Below, in pieces: positions 9,316 through 17,739 of a stretch of 64,000 nt of DNA. Position 1 is the first letter of the stretch. Every line of letters begins with the position of its first letter. This stretch comes from Zantedeschia hybrid cultivar (taxonomy: Eukaryota > Streptophyta > Magnoliopsida > Alismatales > Araceae): contig JARZZO010000011.1 of assembly GCA_030544215.1 (NCBI GenBank), positions 41,001-105,000 of the forward strand, written 5' to 3'. Below the pieces are notes generated by a model that saw only the letters and a program-made list of their open reading frames with translations, was not told where the DNA came from and did not search any database. The position numbers and the translations under genes were made by a program.

Positions 9316-9524
9316 GGGATTCTTTTTCAGGGATATTCTGGGTTCATTGATGTACTCTCTCAGGGGTAAGGTGGCACGTCCCCCCCTTGTATCTCAGGGG
9401 AAATCACTTCTGATAAAAGTGGTCTTCCCCTCCTTAGGACTTGAGGGGTTTCTTCAGGGGGATTTTGGGTTTCTTGATGTACTCTCTCAGGGGTTCGGTG
9501 GTATGTCCCCCCCTTGTATCTCCA
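9267..9524 (+). repeat. 129-bp tandem duplication at the ORF2 end / 3' UTR, copy B
   Basis: Unit 1 begins at AGGGGAAATCACTTC (9267) and includes the last 16 codons of ORF2; unit 2 begins at the same sequence at 9396. The period is 129 bp and the units have diverged a little. The same duplication, with the same period, is present in copy F (40770/40899), so it was inherited by both from one source element. Confidence 0.85.
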
Positions 9525-9606
9525 ACTTTTTGATGAAATAAAATCCCAAGGGCCGGCCCAGGGTCCTAGTTAAATTCCTGGGTTAAAAAAAGAAAAAAAA
9601 AAAAAA
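9316..9606 (+). promoter_or_regulatory. 3' UTR, terminal stem-loop and poly(A), copy B
   Basis: AATAAA is at 9537-9542. The terminal stem pairs CCCAGG (9557-9562) with CCTGGG (9577-9582), followed by poly(A) 9585-9606. Confidence 0.7.
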
Positions 9607-9730
9607 CCCTAAACCCTAAACCCTAAAACCCTAAAACCCTAAACCCTAAAACCCTAAAACCCTAAACCCTAAACCCTAAAACCCTAAACCCTAAAACCCT
9701 AAACCCTAAACCCTAAACCCAAAAAACCCC
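9607..9730 (+). repeat. Telomeric repeat tract 2
   Basis: About 115 bp of mixed CCCTAAA and CCCTAAAA units between the poly(A) of B and the 5' end of C. It ends in the degenerate AAAAAACCCC before GAGCCGCC, so the exact junction is uncertain by several bases. Confidence 0.95.
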
Positions 9731-9740
9731 GAGCCGCCCC

Positions 9741-9841
9741 TCTCTCTCTTCGATTTCTAGTGAGAGAAACTCCGGTTCCTCTCCTTGGCCTTCGCCGGCC
9801 ATGGCCGGCCCTGAGGGGGGTCGCCGCCCCCCCCCCCCCCC
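9741..9841 (+). promoter_or_regulatory. 5' structural cassette of copy C (weakened first hairpin)
   Basis: The polypyrimidine arm (9741-9750) and a purine arm TGAGAGAAA (9761-9769) form only a short stem here. The ATG palindrome is kept around 9801. G6 (9815-9820) faces a run of 15 C (9827-9841), which is also the probable site of the ORF1 frameshift. Confidence 0.55.
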
Positions 9842-12800
9842 ACGATCCACACCTCTCCACCCTCCCCCCCTGCCCAGCCAGCTCCCTCGCCCGCCCCCCT
9901 TCAGCTCTGCGAGCTCCAGGACCAGGCCCCAGCTTCCCTCCCGGCTGGCTCCAACGCTGAACAGGCTGCTGGCCTCCTGGCTGCGCCGCCCCCTCAGAGC
10001 TCCGCTCCCCCCGCACCTCGCTCGTCCCAGGCTCCGGCTTGGGGCTCTGGGAGCTCGAAGTCGTTCGCTCAGGTGCTCAAAGATCGCAAGCTGCTCCCGG
10101 AGGTCGACCTCCTCGTCCACGATCCAGCTTTCACTGATCTGGGCGAGCCTGCCGTTTTCTTCACCGAGGAGGAGATCGCCACTGCGTTAGTACCTTTCAG
10201 ACTCGCGCTCGTTGCCAAAACGCCATACGGTCGCCCTCCTTTCCCAGATATTAAGCACCTCCTCACTCAACGGCTCGGGCTACAACATGACTTCATCATT
10301 AGCGCGCTGGACAACCGCCATCTCCTCCTCCGCAGCACTAACGAAGATGATTACTTGAAGATCCTCCTCCGCGACCAGCTCTTCGTCAAAGGCTACCTAT
10401 TTCGTTTCCTGAAATGGACGCCGGACTTTGAATGCGGCATGGAACCCCCTATCGTACCTGTGTGGGTGGAGTTCCCCGCCCTCAAGCCCCACCTGTTCCA
10501 TGAGGCTTGTGTGAGATCTATCGCTGGCAACCTCGGCCGAGTCCTTCAGGTGGCCCTCAGCACCTCCCAGATCACCAACACGTCTTCAGCGCGCGCCTGT
10601 GTGGAGCTTCACGTCCTTCAGCATCGGCCCCAACGAATTTGGATCGGCATGGGTGCTGCAGGTTACTTCCAGGAGGTACGCTATCCCCCAATCCCACCCT
10701 ACTGCTCTGCCTGCAGGCTCATCGGGCATACGGCCTCAGTTTGCCGCCGGTCTTCCAAGAAGAACGCATCCCAGGTGCCTTCGAAGCCCAATGCTGACAG
10801 TCCCTCGCTGGAACCTACCCCTGCCACGGAGCCTCAACTGGAGAATCAATCCCTTGAAGCCCCTCCACCTGATTCCCAACCCCAGATGGAGGCTGCCCTC
10901 GGCGGCTCACGCATGTCACACCTGAGGCAGAAGACACAGGCCAAACCTGCGCTCCAAGGTGACATCCGGTACTCTACAGCACCCCCCAAACTCCCACCCG
11001 AACAAGGTAAAAACTCCAAACGATGGGTTTCCAAAGCTCCACCTCAGCATCAGGTAACGTTAGCCAACTCTTTTGATGCCCTTGGGCACTCTGCCGATCC
11101 TATGGACACTCTTCTGGAGGGGAACTTCACCGCCCCTCTCCCTGCCGGCACCTCCCTTCAACCAGCAACGCCGGCCACCGGAGAGGGCGAGCCTAACCTG
11201 TCTCGCTCAGCTCCCATGAGCACTATTGGCTGCCTGCCAGCCAGGATCCCGGCTGCTGGAACTGAACACTTTCCTTCTTCGTCTTTGAGGAACCCCGAGG
11301 CACCTGACCGAACACCCCCTTTACAGGTTTCCCCTGCGCCTACCTTGCAGATGAGTCAGGCGATGCAGCCCTCGTTGACGCTGCTTTCTGCTGTGAGGGA
11401 TACCTCGGCCAACCAGGGTTCCCAACCCTCTCCTATGTTATCTAACCCAGGTTCTGCTGGGGCCTGTCCGCTGGGTCCTGCCATCTTCAGAGACTCCCAA
11501 GTCGTCTCCACGGATCCTGTGCCAGCTCACGTTACGCCTCCGCCACCAGACACCTCAAGGATCGCCTGCAGCGCCTTGCACGGGCCTACGCCACCGCCTT
11601 TGACAGCTACCGTTCCTCCCCTAGCTGGGTGTTTCCAGAACCTCCCTCCACTCGGTGGTCCACCAGGTGCATGCAGGGCCGCTGGCTCCTTTCTGCAGGA
11701 CACTGCGATCTCCGGAGATGGCCAGGAAGCCCCCACGGGCCCTACACCTGTCCGCCCTTCGCTGTCGAGAAGACCCGATAAGGTATCCGTGACGCATCTA
11801 CCCAGGGCCATGCATGGCGCCACGCTATCGCTTCCCTCGCCAAGTGTCTCTGCTACCGATGAATACTCCCAGAGCTCCGTGTTACCTGGCGGCCCACCAG
11901 ACGTCCGAGCGCAGCCCCCCTCTCTGGACGAGGAACCCTATCCTTCGGTTCGCGCCCCTGCTTCTACACCCATGACCCAGAACCCGGTCCATGGGAACGC
12001 TAAGATCCAGCGGACTTCAACTATTGGGCCCAAGCCCACGGAGCAGACACGCCCCCCCGGCATCTTACTGCCTTGCGCTGACAAAGCCCAACACTCTCAC
12101 CTTGCCATTGGGCCTATGCCAGGGCCTTGCTGTTCGCCCCTTTCGCCCGCTGCTGGTCCTTACTCACCGGCCCTCGCCCCTACGATGTCTAGTTTACAGG
12201 CCCGCAGCGCCGATGGGCCCTTTCCGCTGTATACTGTGCTTACCGAAGAGGGACAGGAGTCCTTGAAGCAATCTTCGAGTGTGCCTATGCCTACGCACCG
12301 GAACCAGGAGCCCTTGAAGAAACTTTCTGTCGCAGCTGACGCCACTCTAAGCCAGCCCACGAACAGCTTCAATGCCATGCACGCGGACACGACAGCGCCT
12401 CCTATGCTCACTACCTCAACGCCACTGATGGTCTTTGCCCCTCGGAACAACCTCACCGCTGCGGCTACACTGCCTGGCACCAGCCTTCTCAACCACCCGC
12501 CAGGTGTTCGACCTATGTCCCCAACCAGCGCCGACAGCTGTCCCACGTAGAAGCCTTCTCAGCAGGCTTCGGAGGCCCACGATCCGCTAGCCTCGTACTT
12601 CGGGCAGGCTTCTTCTGATGAAATCACTCGTAACGCCATCGCTGAGGACACCTCGTCGCCTAGCTGTTTACCTCAGCCCACTCTGCAGAAACACTCGCGG
12701 GACGACGGGCCTTATTCTCTGGCATCTCCTTTGGGGCGTTCCACTCATGACGACTCAGCTGCCACAACAGATCCCAAATCAACCACTCCGAACATCGACA

Positions 12801-13312
12801 ACCAGGTGATATCTGCTCCTCAACCTCCCTGCAAACTTAACTTGGAAGACTATGCTATCCCTCCATCTATTGACATCACCCCATGCTCAATTATGCATCC
12901 TGCTAAGCCAGTTCTTTTAGGAAGTCCTGAATCAGCTGCTCAAGACAATCGCTTAGATGCCTCCAATAAGATTTCGCACAAGACTATCCAATCCTCTTTA
13001 AACATCGATATGCAGGTGATACCCTCTCCTTTGTTACTCATTGAACAGAGCTCTCTTGATGACACTCGTCTGGCCCCACATGCCGTTAGTCATGTCTCCT
13101 TTTTGGAGGCTCTTAACTTGGACAGTTCTGCTCATAGGAAGGAGAATAAATGTTTACTTGATATCCACATGCTTAAAAAATCGTTTGCCCCTTCTGATGA
13201 CTCTCAGGTTAATTTTGACACGGGCATACAAGATAAAACTTCTATCAAGCCCATGGCCCAGCAAAAGAGCACTAGGGTCACCCGAGCACAAAAGAAAAAA
13301 ACAACGTCTTAA
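9801..13312 (+). pseudogene. LINE ORF1 (DUF4283 + CCHC), copy C, frameshift and stop
   Basis: The conserved start MAGPEGG is at 9801, but the downstream DUF4283 frame (from AWGSGSSKSFAQ, near 10036) differs by 2 mod 3. The 15-C run at 9827-9841 is the likely slip site. The main frame then runs to a TAG at 12548-12550 (CAG in copy E) and continues in frame from about 12551 to the TAA at 13310-13312. It keeps the DUF4283 block (LGEPAVFF ... RIWIGMG), the CCHC knuckle (CSACRLIGHTASVC) and a basic C-terminus (TRVTRAQKKKTTS). The end differs from other copies in that stop and ORF2 start overlap by only one base (TAATG). Confidence 0.85.
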
Positions 13313-13359
13313 TGGTTGAGATCCTTGTGTGGAATATTAGGGGAGTTGGTAACTCTCCC
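13312..13359 (+). promoter_or_regulatory. TAATG stop/start and downstream hairpin, copy C
   Basis: The TAA of ORF1 shares its last A with the ORF2 ATG at 13312. The hairpin GGGGAGTT (13340-13347), loop GGT, AACTCTCCC (13351-13359) again lies 28 nt after the start of the ATG. Confidence 0.6.
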
Positions 13360-16300
13360 TCCAAACGCAGATTTACTTCTCTTTGTAGGACTAATAAGGT
13401 GCAGGTTGCTGCCATCCTGGAGCCCATGGTGCAAAACTCTTCAATGGTTGCTTTGTCTCTCAAAACTGGTCTCTCCCATTACTTATCTAGTGGTAATCCG
13501 TTGGGTAAAGTTTGGCTCTTCTGGCATGCTTCCATCTCAGTCGATGTTATCACTATCCATGAGAATTTTATTACTGTTAAAGTTGTTGGCAGTACTATTC
13601 ATTATATCACTTTTCTTTATGCTAGCTGTCACTTACAGGACAGAATGCACATTTGGGATACCATTACCTCCTTGGCTGTCCCCGACCCTTGGATGATTGT
13701 GGGGGACTTCAACTCGGTCCTCTACTCTCATGAAAAAATTGGAGGTAATGCTCCCTCACAAATTGCTGTGGATGCTTTTCATTCTTTCTCTCAGGATTGT
13801 AACATGATGGACCTCGGCTTCATTGGTCCTCTCTACACTTGGAGGAATGGTCAACTTGGTCCTGGCTGCATCAAAGCTAGGCTGGATAGAGGGTTAGCTA
13901 ACCCTGCTTGGTTTTCTTCTTTTAATACTTCTATTACTCACCTGCATCACATTAACTCTGATCACAGTCCTTTATTGATTTATGTTCATGATGCTGACAC
14001 TCCTAGGAAATCTCACTTTAAATTTCTAAAAATGTGGACTAGGCACAATAACTTCCTTCATCTGGTGAAATCTTGTTGGTCTCAACCTCTTCATGCTTCC
14101 CCATTATTCAAACTCAGTGCTAAATTGAAAAGGTTGAGAGTCTCCCTCAAGACTTGGAATAGAAATGTCTTTGGTAATATCTTCCAGAATGTTATACAGG
14201 CTGAGGAGAAGGTAAACGCATTGCAAATCATTGCTGACAATAATCCTTCTAACCAATCCTTTGATGATCTTACCACAGCCAAGAAGGATCTTGATGAGCT
14301 TCTTCTACGCCAAGAAATCTATTGGAGGCAAAAATCTCATCTCAAATGGCTTAAAGAAGGCGATCAGAACACAGCTTTTTTCCACTCTATAGTTAATGAA
14401 AGACGGAGGAATAACTTCATTCACTCTCTGGTTAATGATCAAGGCGATGAGATATCTGATCAAGACACTTTACTTTCCATGGCTATCTCATATTATCAAA
14501 ATCTGTTTACTTCTGAGCCTCCTACCATGAATAACAGTGGTCTTTTGCAATACATCCCTTCTATTGTTTCTGATGCAGATAATCATGCTCTTATGGTTAC
14601 ACCAACCCTTGAAGAGATCAAAGATTCTGTATTCTCTTTAAATCCTGACAGTGCTCCTGGACCCGATGGATTCTCTGGTGACTTCTTTACCTTTTGCTGG
14701 GATATTATTTCTTCTGATATTTATGATGCTGTGGTCGAATTCTTTAATGGTGGCATCTTGCCTAAAGCTTATACTTCCACGCACCTTGTCTTAATCCCCA
14801 AAGGCGATTCTCCCAACACCCTGATGGATTTTAGGCCCATTAGCTTGTGCAATTTTATTTACAAAATTATCTCTCTCATCATTTGTAAGAGACTCTCTCT
14901 TGTGCTTCCTACTCTTATCTCACCTCTTCAGGGAGCCTTTGTTAAAGGCAGAGACATCGTTGACAATATTTGCCTTGCTCAAGAGCTCACTCACAGCATA
15001 TCTAAGAAAGTTAGAGGCCATAACATCATCCTCAAGCTTGACATGATGAAGGCCTATGACAGACTAGAATGGTCTTATTTATTTGATGTTCTTCATAAGT
15101 TTGGCTTCTCATGTGTTTGGATTAACCTCATCAAAGGTCTTGTCACAAACTGTTGGTTTTCGGTTATTTTCAATGGTAATATTGGTGGTTTATTCGCCTC
15201 ATCTCGTGGTCTTAGGCAAGGAGACCCGCTTGCTCCCAGCTTATTTATTCTTGCAGAAGAAGCACTTAGCAGAGGCCTTCAGCATCTGACTCAGAGAGGG
15301 ATCATTACACCTTATTCTACTTTTGTTGAGGGGCCTATTATTTCACATCTATTGTTCGCTGATGATACTATTATCTTCACTAATGGCTCCCAAGACTCTT
15401 TAAGGAGACTCATGGCCTTCTTGAAAATATATGAGATTTGTTCAGGTCAGAAGATCAACACAAACAAGAGCTCCTTTTGCATTGCTGGATACACTCCAGC
15501 CTGGAGAATCAACCAAATTTCTGCCAGAATATCCATCCCTTACAAAAATTTCCCTATCACTTACTTGGGAGCTCCATTATTCAAGGGTGCTACCAAAGCT
15601 GTATACTTCCAACCACTCTTGGACAAGGTAAGAAAAAGACTAGCATCTTGGAAAGCCAATCTCTTATCGACAGGAAGTAGATTGATTCTTATAAAACATG
15701 TTTTATCTTCCATCCCTATACATATACTTGCTGTGCTCACCCCTCCTAAGAGTATCCTTCACTCTTTGGAGAGGATTTTTGCTGCTTTCTTTTGGGGCTC
15801 GACTTCCACAGGAGCACGCAGACATTGGATAGCTTGGAAGCACCTTGCTAGGCCTACCTCTGAAGGTGGTATTGGTATTCGATCTCTTGCAGAAGTAGGT
15901 GCTACATTTAAAGTTAAACTTAGCTGGAAAGCCTATTCTAAGACTGGCATCTGGGGTAAGTATATCAATCAAGTTTACCTACACAAACATCACATAGCTA
16001 CTTGCCCTATTACAGGTTCGCCTCATTGGAAGAAGGTTCTTCAACATAGACATTGGATTCTTGACAACACTTATTGGCTAGTTGGACATGGACAAATCTC
16101 TCTCTGGCACGATGACTGGACTGGCCATGGCCCCTTAAGGGATCAAATCTCAGAAGAGCAATGGACTCACATTAATCATGCCCACGGATGGTTGGTTCAT
16201 GATATAATTTCCTATGGCCAACAATTATTGAACACTCTGCCATTGAATATTACTTCTGTTATCACTGATTGCATTGGCACCTTAACCACTATCCGAGGTC

Positions 16301-17445
16301 AAGACAAGGTTATTTGGAAACCTAACTCTCATGGTTACTTCTCTATAAAATCAGCTTGGCACATTGTGAGACATCATATTCAACCTCTCTCAATCTCTAA
16401 ATGGATCTGGTGTGCCCAAATTCCCAAGAAGATTTCTATATTTGTTTATAGGGCTCTTATCCATAAATTGCCGTTTGATCTCAATATTCAAAGAATTGGC
16501 ATTCCCTTTGTTTCTAAATGTGGATGTTGCCACACCCCATCCGGAGAGACTCTTAACCATGCTCTGGCACAAGGGGATTGGGCTACATACTATTGGACCT
16601 TCTTCCAGAATTCTTGCAGAATTTCTATCCAGAGGAACTCTTTTCAACATATTTTTAGCTCCTTCATTGCCCTAGCTACAGGTACATCTCTCTACTCTTT
16701 TATTATGGGCATAACCCCTACTATTGTTGCCTGGTTCCTATGGAAAGCTAGATGTTCTACCAAATTTGATGGCACTCACTCAAGTAAGGAAAGCATCTTA
16801 TATCAGAGTCTTCATCTTATTCGTGAACTTGCCACAATGTATCGCCCAAAATCTTCTTCTACAATAGCTCAGAGATCTATCTTACAAGCTTTGGGCGTAG
16901 TTGACAGCTTCTCTCCCTCTTCACCAATCTTGGTTAGATGGATTCATCCCCCTACAGGTAAATTCAAACTTAACACTGATGGTTGTTGTAGAGGTAATCC
17001 TGGTGTTTCTGCAGGTTCTGCTATTCTCAGAAATGATAAAGGTAATTTGGTTATGGCAACTTGTGCTTTCTTTGGTCACTCTCACAGTATTATCTCTGAA
17101 CTCAGGGCTATTATCATCGGTCTACAGATGTGTCTCCGACGAGGTCTTACTTCTTTGATTGTTGAATCTGATTGCCTTGCACTTATCACTCTTATAATCA
17201 CTGCTACTCCTACTGTCCCTTGGATGTTGTTTCCTTGGTGGTTTGAGTTTTGCTCTCTCAGGGATGCGATGGACCTTCATTTCTGCCATACAGTTAGGGA
17301 AGCCAACAAAGCAGCTGACGCTCTGGCCAATCATTCCTGCGATCGGCAGATTAATCAAGACTTTCCAGACTCTTCCTCTTTACCTATTATTGTAAAAGGG
17401 GAGATCACTTCTGATAAAAGTGGTCTTCCCCATCTGAGGATTTAA
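13312..17445 (+). CDS. LINE ORF2 polyprotein: endonuclease, reverse transcriptase, RNase H (copy C, intact)
   Basis: This uninterrupted 1,377-residue protein should nick target DNA and copy the element RNA by target-primed reverse transcription. The AP-endonuclease domain (1 to ~225) shows WNIRG (Asn8), ILEP (Glu37), GDFN (131-134), RLDR (190-193) and SDHSPL (216-221). The reverse transcriptase (about 440-720) shows FRPISLCN, LDMMKAYDR (Asp577), SRGLRQGDPLAPSLF and FADD (682-685). A zf-RVT-like Cys/His segment (SKCGCC ... LNHALAQGDW) precedes the RNase H domain, with NTDG near 1221-1224, SELRAI near 1263, ESDC near 1286 and REANKAADALAN near 1329-1340. No key residue is missing. The start is fixed by the overlap with the ORF1 stop. 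Its ORF1 partner in this copy is broken, so it would need ORF1 protein from another copy. Confidence 0.95.
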   Translation: MVEILVWNIRGVGNSPSKRRFTSLCRTNKVQVAAILEPMVQNSSMVALSLKTGLSHYLSSGNPLGKVWLFWHASISVDVITIHENFITVKVVGSTIHYITFLYASCHLQDRMHIWDTITSLAVPDPWMIVGDFNSVLYSHEKIGGNAPSQIAVDAFHSFSQDCNMMDLGFIGPLYTWRNGQLGPGCIKARLDRGLANPAWFSSFNTSITHLHHINSDHSPLLIYVHDADTPRKSHFKFLKMWTRHNNFLHLVKSCWSQPLHASPLFKLSAKLKRLRVSLKTWNRNVFGNIFQNVIQAEEKVNALQIIADNNPSNQSFDDLTTAKKDLDELLLRQEIYWRQKSHLKWLKEGDQNTAFFHSIVNERRRNNFIHSLVNDQGDEISDQDTLLSMAISYYQNLFTSEPPTMNNSGLLQYIPSIVSDADNHALMVTPTLEEIKDSVFSLNPDSAPGPDGFSGDFFTFCWDIISSDIYDAVVEFFNGGILPKAYTSTHLVLIPKGDSPNTLMDFRPISLCNFIYKIISLIICKRLSLVLPTLISPLQGAFVKGRDIVDNICLAQELTHSISKKVRGHNIILKLDMMKAYDRLEWSYLFDVLHKFGFSCVWINLIKGLVTNCWFSVIFNGNIGGLFASSRGLRQGDPLAPSLFILAEEALSRGLQHLTQRGIITPYSTFVEGPIISHLLFADDTIIFTNGSQDSLRRLMAFLKIYEICSGQKINTNKSSFCIAGYTPAWRINQISARISIPYKNFPITYLGAPLFKGATKAVYFQPLLDKVRKRLASWKANLLSTGSRLILIKHVLSSIPIHILAVLTPPKSILHSLERIFAAFFWGSTSTGARRHWIAWKHLARPTSEGGIGIRSLAEVGATFKVKLSWKAYSKTGIWGKYINQVYLHKHHIATCPITGSPHWKKVLQHRHWILDNTYWLVGHGQISLWHDDWTGHGPLRDQISEEQWTHINHAHGWLVHDIISYGQQLLNTLPLNITSVITDCIGTLTTIRGQDKVIWKPNSHGYFSIKSAWHIVRHHIQPLSISKWIWCAQIPKKISIFVYRALIHKLPFDLNIQRIGIPFVSKCGCCHTPSGETLNHALAQGDWATYYWTFFQNSCRISIQRNSFQHIFSSFIALATGTSLYSFIMGITPTIVAWFLWKARCSTKFDGTHSSKESILYQSLHLIRELATMYRPKSSSTIAQRSILQALGVVDSFSPSSPILVRWIHPPTGKFKLNTDGCCRGNPGVSAGSAILRNDKGNLVMATCAFFGHSHSIISELRAIIIGLQMCLRRGLTSLIVESDCLALITLIITATPTVPWMLFPWWFEFCSLRDAMDLHFCHTVREANKAADALANHSCDRQINQDFPDSSSLPIIVKGEITSDKSGLPHLRI

Positions 17446-17612
17446 GGGTTTTTGCTGTAGGGGGTCTTTGGGTTTATTGATGTACTCTCTCAGGGGTAAG
17501 GTGGTATGTCCCCCCCATGTAATTCTGATTTTTGTGCTATAAAACACCAAGGGCCGGCCCAGGGTCCTAGTTAAATTCCTGGGTTTAAAAAAAAAAAAAA
17601 AAAAAAAAAAAA
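17446..17612 (+). promoter_or_regulatory. 3' UTR, terminal stem-loop and poly(A), copy C
   Basis: A single-unit UTR without the duplication seen in B and F. The terminal stem pairs CCCAGG (17558-17563) with CCTGGG (17578-17583). No exact AATAAA is seen; TATAAA occurs near 17538-17543. Poly(A) 17587-17612. Confidence 0.65.
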
Positions 17613-17644
17613 CCCTAAACCCTAAACCCTAAAACCCTAAACCC
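17613..17644 (+). repeat. Telomeric repeat tract 3 (short)
   Basis: Only about 32 bp, four to five CCCTAAA/CCCTAAAA units, between the poly(A) of C and the 5' end of D. It is the shortest spacer in the array. Confidence 0.93.
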
Positions 17645-17653
17645 ACGCCGCCT

Positions 17654-17739
17654 TTCTCTCTCTAGAGTTTCTAGAGAGAGAAGCTCCCGCTGTCTTCCAT
17701 CTTGGCGGCGGCCATGGTCGCCCCCATGGGGGATCCCCC
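17654..17739 (+). promoter_or_regulatory. 5' structural cassette of copy D
   Basis: Hairpin 1 pairs TTCTCTCTCTAGA (17654-17666) with TCTAGAGAGAGAA (17670-17682), loop GTT. The start-codon palindrome is weaker here. Two overlapping palindromes replace the G6/C6 hairpin: CCCCCATGGGGG (17721-17732) and GGGGGATCCCCC (17728-17739). The sequence differs from subfamily II but the fold is kept. Confidence 0.7.

Larger units (their letters stand above)
1241..9606 (+). mobile_element. LINE copy B (subfamily II), full length
   Basis: Complete element of about 8.4 kb: 5' end at CCATTCGG (1241, the same start as copy H), 76-nt 5' UTR, ORF1 1317-5192, ORF2 5185-9315 with one TAG, 3' UTR with a tandem duplication, and poly(A) 9585-9606 (one G at 9592). 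Telomere repeats flank both sides, so target duplications cannot be defined. By eye, the 3' half of ORF1 is almost identical to copy H, while the 3' end with its duplicated UTR matches copy F. Confidence 0.95.
9731..17612 (+). mobile_element. LINE copy C (subfamily II), full length
   Basis: About 7.9 kb: 5' UTR from about 9731, broken ORF1 (9801-13312), intact ORF2 (13312-17445), 3' UTR, and a poly(A) of 26 A (17587-17612). The N-terminal half of ORF1 is closest to copy E, a middle block (EDSQVVSTD ... NLPPLGGPPGAC region) is shared with copy F, and the ORF2 C-terminus is closest to copy E. Confidence 0.95.
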
